The notes under the pieces: model-generated
Database searches by the model: none
What the model was told of the DNA's origin: nothing
What the model saw: the letters and a program-made list of their open reading frames with translations, nothing else
Shown: positions 20,281-30,145 of the stretch, piece by piece
How positions within the stretch are numbered: the stretch's first letter is position 1
Layout: every line of letters begins with the position of its first letter
Position numbers and translations under genes: made by a program
Origin: an uncultured Pelagibacteraceae bacterium
GTDB lineage: Bacteria > Pseudomonadota > Alphaproteobacteria > Pelagibacterales > Pelagibacteraceae
Length of the DNA: 40,973 nucleotides
Assembly (NCBI GenBank): GCA_902628305.1
Contig: CACOMK010000007.1
Span: 1 to 40,973, forward strand
Reading direction: 5' to 3'

Positions 20281-20649
20281 ATGAAAAAATTTTTAATTTT
20301 CGTATTTTGTATATTTGCTTTTAGTTTAAATGCTGGAGCAAAAGAAACGACTTATAATAAAGAAGATTTTAATAAAGCCCTATCAGAAGGAAAGGTTGTA
20401 GTGATAAGCTCTTGGATTAAGTATTGCACATCATGCGCAAGCCAAATGAAAGTGTTAAAAAAAGCCAAAAACGATTTTGATAATATTGAATATTTTGCAT
20501 TTGATGTAACAAATAAAGAAATTTCTAAATTTTTTAACGTTCAATATCAAACAACACTTTTGATTTTTAAAGACAATAAAGAAGTTTATAGAAGTATTGG
20601 TGAGACAACTAAAGAACTCATTTATGATGCTTTAAAATCCTCTATCTAA
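20281..20649 (+). CDS. exported thioredoxin-like protein
   Basis: Signal peptide; SWIKYCTSCASQMK CxxC; thioredoxin-fold length. Confidence 0.75.
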   Translation: MKKFLIFVFCIFAFSLNAGAKETTYNKEDFNKALSEGKVVVISSWIKYCTSCASQMKVLKKAKNDFDNIEYFAFDVTNKEISKFFNVQYQTTLLIFKDNKEVYRSIGETTKELIYDALKSSI

Positions 20650-22090
20650 TCGTATTTTTTTTTATTTTTAAAATTATTGTAGGCAAAAAAGTTGCAACAA
20701 GAAAAGATAAAAATAATAAAGATTGAGATATAAAAGGTGAAAATATATCTTTAGGAAAAAACACTCCCACTAATAAACTTTTGGAAAAATCTGGAAATGG
20801 AAACATTAACAATCCAGCAACTAAACCAACTATAATTGAAACATAAGCAGTTTTTTCATTTACCTTATTATAAAAGCTATAAAAAACAGTCACTACAAAT
20901 GCACAACAAAATAAATCTGCTAATAAAAATAAATACAGAATATCAAATCCTTTTAAAGCAACGCCGAAAGCAATTACTGATAAAATTAAAATAAAATATT
21001 TAGATATTTTTAAATAATCTGTTTTTTTATTTAAGTTAAAGGTCGCTTTGCCATCAACTACAAATAAACTAGAAATAGCATTAACTAAAGTATCCACAGT
21101 TGAAATTGTTAATGCAAGTCCAAGAATAATTATCAGTAAGGATAAAATTTCTGTTTGTTCTTTTAATAATAAACTAAAAAAACCTAAATCAGGTCTGACA
21201 GATGGATCTATCGAAAATGAAATCATTCCAATAAAACCCATTAATAAAACTATTGGAATAATAATAAAAAAAGCAATTATCAAACCAGTTTTTAACGTTT
21301 GATAGTTCTTTGCTGCATAAACTCTTTGCCAATTTCCTTGATGAAATAAATTAGTTGCTGCAACTGCTATAAAAAAAGTTAATCCAGCAGTATATCCTGG
21401 AATATAATTTAAACTTAATAATTGAGGATTTTTTTCATTGATTAAAGAAAAAGAAAAATTATTTCCTGAAGATGTACTAATAATTGAAATCAAAATAAAT
21501 AACAAAACACCAATTACAATCATTTGAATGTTATCAGTAAATATGGATGCTCTTAATCCGCCATAAAGTGTATAACTTAAAGTAGCTGCCAAGACTATTA
21601 ATGCTGTAATCCATAATTCTGTTCCAGATATATAATTAATCAATAAGGCAACCGCCGTTACTTCTGCACAAAGAAAAATGAACATATAAAAGATTGTCAT
21701 TAATAAAATTAACTTAAATAGACTTTTACCAAATTTTTTTCTAATAAACTCAACTAAAGAAGATCCTTTTGGAAATTCATTTCTAATTTTCTTTCCAAAA
21801 AAAATTAAAAAAATCATTGGAAAAGCTGTCCCTAATGCATAACCAATAACAGCACCCATTCCGCCCCACGTCGCAGCCGCAACTGGACCAAATAAAATCC
21901 AAGCTCCTAAAGCTGATGCTACAAGACTTGTAGAAAGTGAAAATAAGCCAATGTTTCTATTTGCAGTTAAATAATTATTAATTCCTTTGAATTTTTTAGA
22001 ATGAAGAATTCCAACAAAAGCGAATACTAAACTAATTGCGATTAACAAAATTAAAGACGTTGATTGAGTTAAAAAATATGTTTTATTCAT
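20642..22090 (-). CDS. thiV: sodium:solute symporter, thiV-like (putative thiamin-pyrimidine HMP transporter)
   Basis: SSS topology (about 12-13 TM), GALGAWILFGPVAAATWGG; directly behind a TPP riboswitch, as described for SAR11 thiV. Confidence 0.82.
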   Translation of the reverse strand: MNKTYFLTQSTSLILLIAISLVFAFVGILHSKKFKGINNYLTANRNIGLFSLSTSLVASALGAWILFGPVAAATWGGMGAVIGYALGTAFPMIFLIFFGKKIRNEFPKGSSLVEFIRKKFGKSLFKLILLMTIFYMFIFLCAEVTAVALLINYISGTELWITALIVLAATLSYTLYGGLRASIFTDNIQMIVIGVLLFILISIISTSSGNNFSFSLINEKNPQLLSLNYIPGYTAGLTFFIAVAATNLFHQGNWQRVYAAKNYQTLKTGLIIAFFIIIPIVLLMGFIGMISFSIDPSVRPDLGFFSLLLKEQTEILSLLIIILGLALTISTVDTLVNAISSLFVVDGKATFNLNKKTDYLKISKYFILILSVIAFGVALKGFDILYLFLLADLFCCAFVVTVFYSFYNKVNEKTAYVSIIVGLVAGLLMFPFPDFSKSLLVGVFFPKDIFSPFISQSLLFLSFLVATFLPTIILKIKKNTIR

Positions 22091-22091
22091 T

Positions 22092-22158
22092 TTATCCCTT
22101 TCTGAATTACCGGACAGGTTCTTAGGGTATGATCTCAGTCTGTTAAGACACCCCTTTA
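22092..22158 (-). promoter_or_regulatory. TPP (THI-box) riboswitch
   Basis: Minus strand reads GTAAAGGGGTGTCTTAACAGACTGAGATCATACCCTAAGAACCTGTCCGGTAATTCAGAAAGGGATAAAATG: GGGGTG, CTGAGA..ATACCC, GAACCTG, CCGGTAATTC consensus elements, ending at the thiV start codon. Confidence 0.93.
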
Positions 22159-22216
22159 CATAATACTTATATTATATTAATCCATATGCAAAGTAATTTA
22201 AATTTTATTTCTAAAA

Positions 22217-22510
22217 TTATTTTTGACTCTTATGATTCATTATTTCAATCATGCATTGAGTAGCGTACTCTCTCCACTCAGACGAGGTTTTGTTTTTTAA
22301 GCTATCAAGATGATTTCTATTACTTTCAATATTATCTTTATGCTTTAATTTATCAGCTCCATTTAAGTTTTTCTCCATTTCAGACAAATTAGTTTCCATT
22401 GCCTTTATCCACTCGTTTCCAAGCTCAACACATTTTTGGTCATCTTTTTCATCACAAATTTGTTTAAAAAAACTAAAGATAACATCATCAGTATTTACTG
22501 AGGTATTCAT
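22217..22510 (-). CDS. hypothetical protein (97 aa)
   Basis: Intact ORF, 3 nt downstream of the pentapeptide-repeat gene. Confidence 0.5.
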   Translation of the reverse strand: MNTSVNTDDVIFSFFKQICDEKDDQKCVELGNEWIKAMETNLSEMEKNLNGADKLKHKDNIESNRNHLDSLKNKTSSEWREYATQCMIEIMNHKSQK

Positions 22511-22513
22511 TAA

Positions 22514-23023
22514 TTATTGTTTACAGGCACCAATAGATTCTGGACCGCAAGTTTGTCCATTGGTCCAAGTTGCTCCAGTTAAATTAGCTCCATCAAAATT
22601 CGCATTGGTAATATTAGAAGATGTAAAGTTAGCTTCCATTAAATTAGAGTTTTGAAAATTTGCTTCTATTAAGGTTGCTCCCATAAAATCAACTCTAGTT
22701 AAGTTGGCTCCAGTAAAGTTAGTTTTTTCAAAATTTGCCCCGATAGAAACAGATTCATAGAGGTTAGCTCTTATAAAAGTAGACTCTGGAAAAGTTCCAA
22801 ATGATAAATTTGAAGTCATCATAATACTTTTATCAAAGTTTACCTGAATAAAACTTGCAAAAGAAAGATTTGAATTTGGAAGATAACTTCCTTGTAAATC
22901 TTGAGAGTCTGAAAATCGACAATTAGAATAATCAACCCCTTCTGTTAAAGGATCATCACAAGCAGCATTTAAGTTTGATGATAATAAAAAACTAAATAAA
23001 ATTATTATGAATATTTTTCTCAT
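22514..23023 (-). CDS. exported pentapeptide-repeat protein
   Basis: Signal peptide MRKIFIIILFSFLLSSNLNA (trimmed start at Met6) then repeated A(N/D)(L/F)xx units (GANFEKTNFTGANLTRVDFMGATLIEANFQ). Confidence 0.82.
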   Translation of the reverse strand: MRKIFIIILFSFLLSSNLNAACDDPLTEGVDYSNCRFSDSQDLQGSYLPNSNLSFASFIQVNFDKSIMMTSNLSFGTFPESTFIRANLYESVSIGANFEKTNFTGANLTRVDFMGATLIEANFQNSNLMEANFTSSNITNANFDGANLTGATWTNGQTCGPESIGACKQ

Positions 23024-23120
23024 AATAAAAGTTAACAAATAAAATATGTCAAAACAATGGATGATTTAAACTAGGTGGTAAAGTTTATTATATGGCTTTT
23101 TACCATTTTTAAGCTCTTCA

Positions 23121-24089
23121 CTAGCTTATTTTAATTTTGGTAAAACATTTGTAACGTTTATTTGGTACGATTAAGGTGCTAGGGAAATTTTTTTTATTTG
23201 GTGTATCAGGAAAATATTGTGTTTCTAGGCATATACCTTGGTAAGGAAATAATTTTTTTTTATAATTCAGGTTTTGTGCTGAATAAAGTTGAACACTAGG
23301 TAAATTAGAAAAAAAATCTACTTGGATATTACTATTATTATTTTTTAAAGTTCCAACTAAATTTCTAATATTTTTCTTAATAACAAATGTGGTATCAAAA
23401 CCTTTAAATTTAATATTTAGCTTTTTATTTTTGAAATAATCTAATTTTTTTCCAATGTTTTCGAAATTTGAAAAATCGTAAATAGATTTTTTTACATTTT
23501 TAATTCTACCGGTTGGGATTAAATTTTTATTTATTTGAAGATATTTATATGAGTTTAATTTTAAATCGTGATTATAAATCATGTTTTTTTTATTTTGTTC
23601 TAAATTCCAATAACTATGATTTGTTAAATTAACATGGGTACTTTTATTGGATTTGTACTCATATTTAATTATCAGAAATTTATCTTTTAGTTGATAAGTA
23701 CAGTTGACAACTAGATTTCCTGGAAAGCCTTGATCATTATCTTTTGAATGAATTTGATATACTATTTTATTTTTTGTTTGATTTAATTTTCTCCATGGGA
23801 GAATTGAGAAACCAACTTTACCACCATGAAGTATATTTTTTCCCTCATTTGCATTTAAATTAAATTTTTTATTCCCAATCTTAAATTTTGCATTAAAAAT
23901 TCTACCTGCATACCTTCCACAAGTAGATCCAACACTTGGATGTTTATACCGATAGTTTTCTTTTGATCCTAAATTTAAAATTAAATTTATTTTCTTTTTC
24001 TTGTGATAGACTTCATAAAGACTAGCCCCGAAATTGAGAGTTTGAACTCTTAAAAATTTATTCTGAATTATAGAATTTTCAACTTTCAC
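23121..24089 (-). CDS. galM: aldose 1-epimerase (galactose mutarotase family)
   Basis: VGSTCGRYAGRIFNAKF, NLTNHSYWNL, CLETQYFPDTPN motifs. Confidence 0.9.
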   Translation of the reverse strand: MKVENSIIQNKFLRVQTLNFGASLYEVYHKKKKINLILNLGSKENYRYKHPSVGSTCGRYAGRIFNAKFKIGNKKFNLNANEGKNILHGGKVGFSILPWRKLNQTKNKIVYQIHSKDNDQGFPGNLVVNCTYQLKDKFLIIKYEYKSNKSTHVNLTNHSYWNLEQNKKNMIYNHDLKLNSYKYLQINKNLIPTGRIKNVKKSIYDFSNFENIGKKLDYFKNKKLNIKFKGFDTTFVIKKNIRNLVGTLKNNNSNIQVDFFSNLPSVQLYSAQNLNYKKKLFPYQGICLETQYFPDTPNKKNFPSTLIVPNKRYKCFTKIKIS

Positions 24090-24094
24090 CTAGA

Positions 24095-24856
24095 TCAAGT
24101 TATACCACCATCAACAATAAAGCTTTGTTTTGTGCATCCAGATGATTGATCTGATGCTAAAAACATTACCATTTGAGCAACATCATTTGGTTTTAATTGT
24201 CTTTTTAAAGCCTGGCTGTCTAAAATAAGTTTTTTGTACTTTGGTGTTAACCAATGTTTTATCTGTCTTTCAGTAGCTATAGATCCAGGTACCACTGAGT
24301 TAGTTCTGATATTATATTTTCCATATTCTTGTGCAAAGGATCTAGTCAAACCCACTACTGCAGATTTTGCGGTTTCATAAACAACTTTATCACCTTCACC
24401 TAGCATCCATGAAACTGAACTTAAATTTACAATTGAACCAGCTCTCATTTTTTTCATCGATTTAACCACAGCTTTTGCTGCAAAAAAATAATGTTTTAAA
24501 TTGATTGCCATTCTGTTTTCCCAATATTTTTCATCTACCTGATCTGTAGTATGTCTATCATCATTGGCTGCGTTATTAATTAAAGCATTTATTGGGCCTT
24601 TTTTTGTAATGATATTTTTAATTATTTTTTCTAATTTATTAATATCTAATAAATTGCATTCGATGAAAGTTGGTGCTCTAAACTTATTTTTCTTAATTTT
24701 GTTTAAAAGTTTTTTAGTTTTTTTTAAATCAATATCTACAAAATAAACTTCACTTCCTTGTTCACAAAAATGTTCGACTATTGAAGCTCCAATACCTGAA
24801 CCACCACCAGTAATAAATACTCTTTTATTTTTTAAATCAGAATATTTAACTTTCAT
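24095..24856 (-). CDS. short-chain dehydrogenase/reductase
   Basis: TGGGSGIG, NNA, S...YETAK, SDQSSGCTKQSFIVDGG. Confidence 0.9.
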   Translation of the reverse strand: MKVKYSDLKNKRVFITGGGSGIGASIVEHFCEQGSEVYFVDIDLKKTKKLLNKIKKNKFRAPTFIECNLLDINKLEKIIKNIITKKGPINALINNAANDDRHTTDQVDEKYWENRMAINLKHYFFAAKAVVKSMKKMRAGSIVNLSSVSWMLGEGDKVVYETAKSAVVGLTRSFAQEYGKYNIRTNSVVPGSIATERQIKHWLTPKYKKLILDSQALKRQLKPNDVAQMVMFLASDQSSGCTKQSFIVDGGIT

Positions 24857-24858
24857 TT

Positions 24859-25953
24859 TTATATTCTCTCCTCATTTTGAGCATCAAATAATGATATTTG
24901 AGTTAAATCAAAATATAATTTTGTCTCTTTTGCTAATTCAATTTTAATTGTTGAAGGAAATTTAGCTAAAATTTCTTGATTAGCGTAATCAAACGTCATT
25001 ATTTGTTCGTGACCAATATATTCACTTAAATCTGCTCTTAAAGAAACCTCAAAATCACTTTCATTAGATTTTTTAAAGTAAATGTGTTCTGGTCTTATAC
25101 CAAAGAAGACATCTTTATTATTTAAACTAGATTTATTTTTAAATTCATATCTTTTTACTGGAATTTCAAAATTAGATCCATTTGCTGTAAAAGACATTTC
25201 ACCTGAATTTTCTTTTAAAATTCCCTTAATTAGATTCATTGAAGGTGATCCAATAAAGTCAGCCACAAAAGTGTTACTTGGTTTATTGTAAATATTTTCA
25301 GGTGTATCATTTTGCTGAATAACACCATGATTCATGATTGCAATTCTTGTTCCTAAACTCATCGCTTCGGTTTGATCATGAGTTACATAAACTACCGTTG
25401 TTTTTAATTGTTGATGAAGTTTTTTGATTTCTCTTCTCATTTCAACCCTTAACTTTGCATCTAGGTTAGATAAAGGTTCATCAAACAAAAATATTCTTGG
25501 CTCTCTTACAAGGGCTCTTCCAATTGCAACACGCTGTCTTTGACCTCCAGATAGTTGGGAAGGTTTTCTCTCTAATAGTTGATCAACTTGTAAAAATTTA
25601 GATACTTTTTCTAATTGTTCCTCTATTTTTTCTTTTGATGTTTTTGCCTGTTTAAGACCAAAGATCATGTTTTCTCTAACATTCATTGAAGGATATAAAG
25701 CATAAGATTGAAAAACCATTGCAATATTTCTATCTTTTGGCTCTACTTTACTTACATTATAATCATCAATGTAAACATTACCTTCATTTATTGTCTCTAA
25801 ACCTGCAATAATATTTAATAAAGTAGATTTTCCACATCCTGAAGGTCCCAATAAAACTAGAAAATTTCCTTCATCTATTTCTAAATTAATTTTTCTTAAA
25901 ACCTCTGTCGATCCAAAATTTTTTGATAATTCCTCAATTTTTAACGTTTTCAT
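24859..25953 (-). CDS. sugar ABC transporter ATP-binding protein (UgpC/MalK type)
   Basis: GPSGCGKST, LSGGQRQRVAIGRALVREPRIFLFDEPLSNLDAKLR, C-terminal TOBE-like region. Confidence 0.93.
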   Translation of the reverse strand: MKTLKIEELSKNFGSTEVLRKINLEIDEGNFLVLLGPSGCGKSTLLNIIAGLETINEGNVYIDDYNVSKVEPKDRNIAMVFQSYALYPSMNVRENMIFGLKQAKTSKEKIEEQLEKVSKFLQVDQLLERKPSQLSGGQRQRVAIGRALVREPRIFLFDEPLSNLDAKLRVEMRREIKKLHQQLKTTVVYVTHDQTEAMSLGTRIAIMNHGVIQQNDTPENIYNKPSNTFVADFIGSPSMNLIKGILKENSGEMSFTANGSNFEIPVKRYEFKNKSSLNNKDVFFGIRPEHIYFKKSNESDFEVSLRADLSEYIGHEQIMTFDYANQEILAKFPSTIKIELAKETKLYFDLTQISLFDAQNEERI

Positions 25954-25956
25954 TTT

Positions 25957-26862
25957 TTATCCTTTCACCGCTCCTGAAGTTAATCCCCTAATAAAATATT
26001 TTCCAGCTAATACATAAACAATAAGTGTAGGTATACCTGCTATAATAGCTGAAGCCATATCTACGTTATATTCTTTAACACTTGTGCTTGATAGTACCAT
26101 ATTGTTCAAAGCGACTTGTATAGGTGCAGCTTCACCAAAAGAAAAAGTTGATCCAAATAAAAAATCATTCCAAATTTGTGTGAATTGCCAAATTATAGTT
26201 ACAACAATAATTGGTGCTGATATAGGAAGTAAAATTCTAAAAAATATCTTAAAAAATCCTGCTCCATCAATCCTAGCTGCTTTTACTAACTCGGTTGGTA
26301 TTGAAACATAAAAATTTCTAAAAAATAAAGTTGTAAACGGAATTCCATAAACTGTATGCACTAACACAAGGCCAATTACAGAATTTGAAATTCCTAAAAC
26401 TCCAAGTGTTCTGGCCATAGGAAGAAGAATTGCTTGGTATGGAATAAAACAACCAAACAATAAAAAAAGGAAAACCCATTTGTCTCCCTTAAATCTCCAT
26501 TTTGTCAAAACATAACCAGCCATAGCACCTATGAATGTTGAAAAGAATACTGCTGGCACTACCATCTTAATTGAATTCCAAAAATATGGTCTTAAAAAAG
26601 TGTCACCAGCTCCATACCCTCTACCTCCCCAGGCAACTGCCCAAGAATCAAGATTTAATCCACTTGGCCAACTTAAAAGTGTTCCTTGACGGATCTCCTC
26701 CATTGTTTTTAACGAAGTAACAACCATTACGTAAAGTGGAAAAATAAAATAAGAAGCAAAAATAATTAAAATAAAATATAAAAACCACCTTAAAAATATA
26801 TTTGTATATTTAGATTTTTGTTCTAATTGCTGATAAGAAGAAGGTTTCAAACTATCTTGCAT
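25957..26862 (-). CDS. sugar ABC transporter permease (MalG-like, CUT1)
   Basis: EAA loop VKAARIDGAGFFKIFFRILLPIS. Confidence 0.92.
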   Translation of the reverse strand: MQDSLKPSSYQQLEQKSKYTNIFLRWFLYFILIIFASYFIFPLYVMVVTSLKTMEEIRQGTLLSWPSGLNLDSWAVAWGGRGYGAGDTFLRPYFWNSIKMVVPAVFFSTFIGAMAGYVLTKWRFKGDKWVFLFLLFGCFIPYQAILLPMARTLGVLGISNSVIGLVLVHTVYGIPFTTLFFRNFYVSIPTELVKAARIDGAGFFKIFFRILLPISAPIIVVTIIWQFTQIWNDFLFGSTFSFGEAAPIQVALNNMVLSSTSVKEYNVDMASAIIAGIPTLIVYVLAGKYFIRGLTSGAVKG

Positions 26863-27727
26863 TTTCTCTCCTTAACTCAGAATACAAATATGGAATAATC
26901 ACAGCTGCTACAGCCATAAACATCATCATCGCGCTAGCTGCAGATAAACCAACCTGGCTTTTGTGAAATGCAGTTTGTGTCATATACAAAGCAGGCATAG
27001 TTGTTGATATACCTGGACCTCCTTGTGTCAAAGCAACAATCAAATCATAACTTTTAATTGAGATATGAACTAAAATAACAAAACTTGTAAAAAATACTGG
27101 TCTCATCATTGGCAACAATATTCTCCAATAAACTGTAAACAAACCTGCACCATCAATTTTTGCAGCTTTAACAATTTCATCCTCTACCGATCTTAATCCT
27201 GCTAAAAATAATGCCATAACAAATCCTGCTGATTGCCAAACACCTGCAATCACTATAGTATAAATGGCCATCTCTCTATTAACCAGCCAATCAAAAGTGA
27301 AGTTTTCAAAACCCCAGTCAATAAACATTTTTTGGATACCTAAAGTTGGATTTAATATCCATTTCCAAGCAGTTCCTGTTACAATAAACGATAAAGCCAT
27401 TGGGTAAAGATAGATTGTTCTTAAAACTCCTTCTGCTCTTATTTTTTGATCTAAAAAGATTGCCAAAATTATTCCAATCACAATGCAAAAAATTAAAAAT
27501 AAAACTGTGAAAACAAGTAAATTATCAACTGAAATAAGCCATTTTCGAGATGCCCATAATTTTTCGTATTGTCCAAATCCCCACAATTCATATTTAGGTA
27601 AAATTTTAGAATTAGTAAAAGATATATATAATGTCCAAAGCACAAAGCCGTAAACAAACCAACCTATTAACCCAACAGCGGGAGCCATTACAATTTTAGG
27701 TAGATTTTTTTCCAACCACTTGAACAT
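26852..27727 (-). CDS. sugar ABC transporter permease (MalF-like, CUT1)
   Basis: EAA loop VKAAKIDGAGLFTVYWRILLPMM. Confidence 0.92.
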   Translation of the reverse strand: MFKWLEKNLPKIVMAPAVGLIGWFVYGFVLWTLYISFTNSKILPKYELWGFGQYEKLWASRKWLISVDNLLVFTVLFLIFCIVIGIILAIFLDQKIRAEGVLRTIYLYPMALSFIVTGTAWKWILNPTLGIQKMFIDWGFENFTFDWLVNREMAIYTIVIAGVWQSAGFVMALFLAGLRSVEDEIVKAAKIDGAGLFTVYWRILLPMMRPVFFTSFVILVHISIKSYDLIVALTQGGPGISTTMPALYMTQTAFHKSQVGLSAASAMMMFMAVAAVIIPYLYSELRRENAR

Positions 27728-27754
27728 TATAAATATTTTTATTTAGATTTAAAA

Positions 27755-27784
27755 AAAAGGCCACTTAATCAAAAGTGGCCTTTT
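27755..27784 (-). terminator. hairpin between binding-protein gene and its permeases
   Basis: AAAAGGCCACTT/AAGTGGCCTTTT 12-bp stem with A/T runs on both sides. Confidence 0.88.
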
Positions 27785-27797
27785 AATTTTTTATTTA

Positions 27798-29054
27798 CTA
27801 CATATTAGCTAAAACTGAGTCAGCTAAAGCATTAGCAGCATCTACTGAAGACATATCAGAATTAAAGTGTTCTGTTATAATATCTTGTAAGGCAGCTTTC
27901 ATAGTATTTCCTTGAGCCATACCATGAGCAAAACTTGGAACCAGTCCTCCGCTAGCTCCTGCTGTTTTAATATCAGAGTTAGAAGTTTTTGCACATTTAT
28001 CAAACTCATCCATTGGAACATCTAATCTAGCTGGGATAGAACCTTTATATAGGTTAAACACTTTTTGGAAATTTTTACCCATCATTAGTTTCGCTAAAAG
28101 TTTTTGACCTTCTTGTTTTTCTGGATCACTAGTTTTGTAGAATATAAAGCTGTCCACATTATATAAGTATCCATTATTTGAAGGAGTTGGAGAACAGTAA
28201 TAATCAACACCCGGTACTTTACCAGCTGCCGTAAATTCACCTTTAGCCCAGTCACCCATAATTTGGAATCCAGCTTTTCCTTCTATTACCATACCTGTAG
28301 CAACGTTCCAGTCTCTTCCTGGACTACCTTCATCAGTATAACTTTGTAGTTTTCGCATTTGATCAAAAACTTTAACTGTAGTCTCACTTCTTAAACAACT
28401 TTCTTTAAGATCTACATAACAGTTTTTGTAATAGTTATTTCCACCAATACCCATAGCAACTGCTTCGAATACTGTAGCATCTTGCCAGGCTTGACCACCG
28501 TGAGCAAATGGAATTATACCTGCAGCTTTTAATTTTTCAGCAGCAGCATTTAATTCATCCCAAGATGTTGGAACTGAAATACCATTAGCATCGAATACAG
28601 CTTTATTTGCCCACATCCAATCAATTCGGTGAATGTTAACTGGTGCAGCACAATATGGTCCACTATTATTTTGACATTTATGTACGGCAGCGATCATCGG
28701 ATCTAAAAGTTTATCCCAACCTTCAGATTGAGCAATTGGATCAATGTTATACGGAGCCACAACACCTTCTTGGTCGTACTCTTGAATTGTAGGACCTTTA
28801 ATTTGAGATGCTGATGGAGGATCTCCAGCAACAATTCTTGCTTTTAATGCAACGTTAGCAGCATCACCACCACCACCTGTTACAGGCATGTCCATCCATT
28901 CACCACCATTCGCAGCGAAATCATCTTTTAAAACTTTAAGAGCAGCAGCTTCACCACCTGAAGTCCACCAATGCAATACCTCAATCTTTGGTCCTGCTAT
29001 TGATGAAGTAGAAGTAAACGCTAATGTTATTAAAGCGATTATTATTTTTTTCAT
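27798..29054 (-). CDS. sugar ABC transporter substrate-binding protein (CUT1)
   Basis: Signal peptide; EVLHWWTSGGEAAALKVLKDDF typical of family 1 solute-binding proteins. Confidence 0.93.
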   Translation of the reverse strand: MKKIIIALITLAFTSTSSIAGPKIEVLHWWTSGGEAAALKVLKDDFAANGGEWMDMPVTGGGGDAANVALKARIVAGDPPSASQIKGPTIQEYDQEGVVAPYNIDPIAQSEGWDKLLDPMIAAVHKCQNNSGPYCAAPVNIHRIDWMWANKAVFDANGISVPTSWDELNAAAEKLKAAGIIPFAHGGQAWQDATVFEAVAMGIGGNNYYKNCYVDLKESCLRSETTVKVFDQMRKLQSYTDEGSPGRDWNVATGMVIEGKAGFQIMGDWAKGEFTAAGKVPGVDYYCSPTPSNNGYLYNVDSFIFYKTSDPEKQEGQKLLAKLMMGKNFQKVFNLYKGSIPARLDVPMDEFDKCAKTSNSDIKTAGASGGLVPSFAHGMAQGNTMKAALQDIITEHFNSDMSSVDAANALADSVLANM

Positions 29055-29240
29055 ATCTTCCTCTTTTTTAGTTAACTATTTTTTTTTTTAAAAGAAGAAC
29101 TATAGGTAGATTGTTAGTTAATTGATAATTAAAAAAAATTATTCAACTTTAAGTTGATTTTATATTTTTTTAAAAAATAATAAATTTATCTTTTTTTTTA
29201 AAAATAAGATATTTTTTATATTCAATTAAAAGTTGTAATT

Positions 29241-30143
29241 TTAATATGTCGCGCTTCTTCCTAATCTTGCGGCACCTCTAACTCCACTGGCATCTCCATA
29301 TTTTGGTTTCAGAAATACACCCTCATATTCTCTTCCAATAACAAATTTTCTAACAAGTGAGTCAATCTCATGTAGGAAATCAATTTCATTAGATACACCT
29401 CCTCCAAATACAAATGCATCAGGGTCTAAGATGTTTATTATGCTTGATAGTGACATTGCTAAATTCACCTTAAAGTCGTCGATGAATCTTTCAGCGTCTA
29501 GGTCATGTTTTCTATTTAATTCAAAGATTTCATTAGTTTTTAAATTTTTTCCATAAAGTTTATTAAATCTTTTAGCTAATCCCAAGCCAGATAAAAAACT
29601 CTCTATCTCTGCCTCTCTAGTATTGCTTGATTCGAAATTTTCCTTCTTAGCCGCAAAATATGGAATTTGGTTATGACCCCATTCTCCTGCCACACCATTG
29701 GGGCCAGTTACTATTTTTTTGTCAATTACTAAACCACCACCAACACCAGAACCTAAAATAATACCATAAACAATTTTATAATGTTTGCCTGATCCATCTA
29801 TTGCTTCAGATAATGCAAAGCAATTTGCATCATTTTCACAAAATACTTCTTTGCCTAATGCTTTACGTAAATCATTTTGAAAAGGTTTCTTTTCTAACCA
29901 AGTTATATTTGGAGCATTTTTTACCAATCCTGTCTGAGGAGAATGAACACCTGGATGACATACACCAATTGGAAGCTCTTTTTTAAACTCCTTTTCAAGA
30001 TTATTATGTATATCTCTTATTGCTGTAATTATTTGAGTATAATCTTTAGGACATGATATTCTCGATCTATGTTTTTCTTGTCCATTTTCTTCTAGTACAA
30101 CGCTTTCAATTTTAGTTGCACCTACGTCAATACCTACTTGCAT
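29241..30143 (-). CDS. ROK family sugar kinase
   Basis: GIDVGATKIE, ENDANCFALSEA, GVVxxx-type GIILGSGVGGGLVIDKKI, GVAGEWGH; no HTH. Confidence 0.92.
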   Translation of the reverse strand: MQVGIDVGATKIESVVLEENGQEKHRSRISCPKDYTQIITAIRDIHNNLEKEFKKELPIGVCHPGVHSPQTGLVKNAPNITWLEKKPFQNDLRKALGKEVFCENDANCFALSEAIDGSGKHYKIVYGIILGSGVGGGLVIDKKIVTGPNGVAGEWGHNQIPYFAAKKENFESSNTREAEIESFLSGLGLAKRFNKLYGKNLKTNEIFELNRKHDLDAERFIDDFKVNLAMSLSSIINILDPDAFVFGGGVSNEIDFLHEIDSLVRKFVIGREYEGVFLKPKYGDASGVRGAARLGRSATY

Positions 30144-30145
30144 AA

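Noticed and set aside
24859-29054. CUT1 system as a phosphate-ester (ugp) transporter
   Set aside because: Family resemblance of the ATPase to UgpC is generic; linkage to galM and SDR favours a sugar, so no specific symbol assigned.
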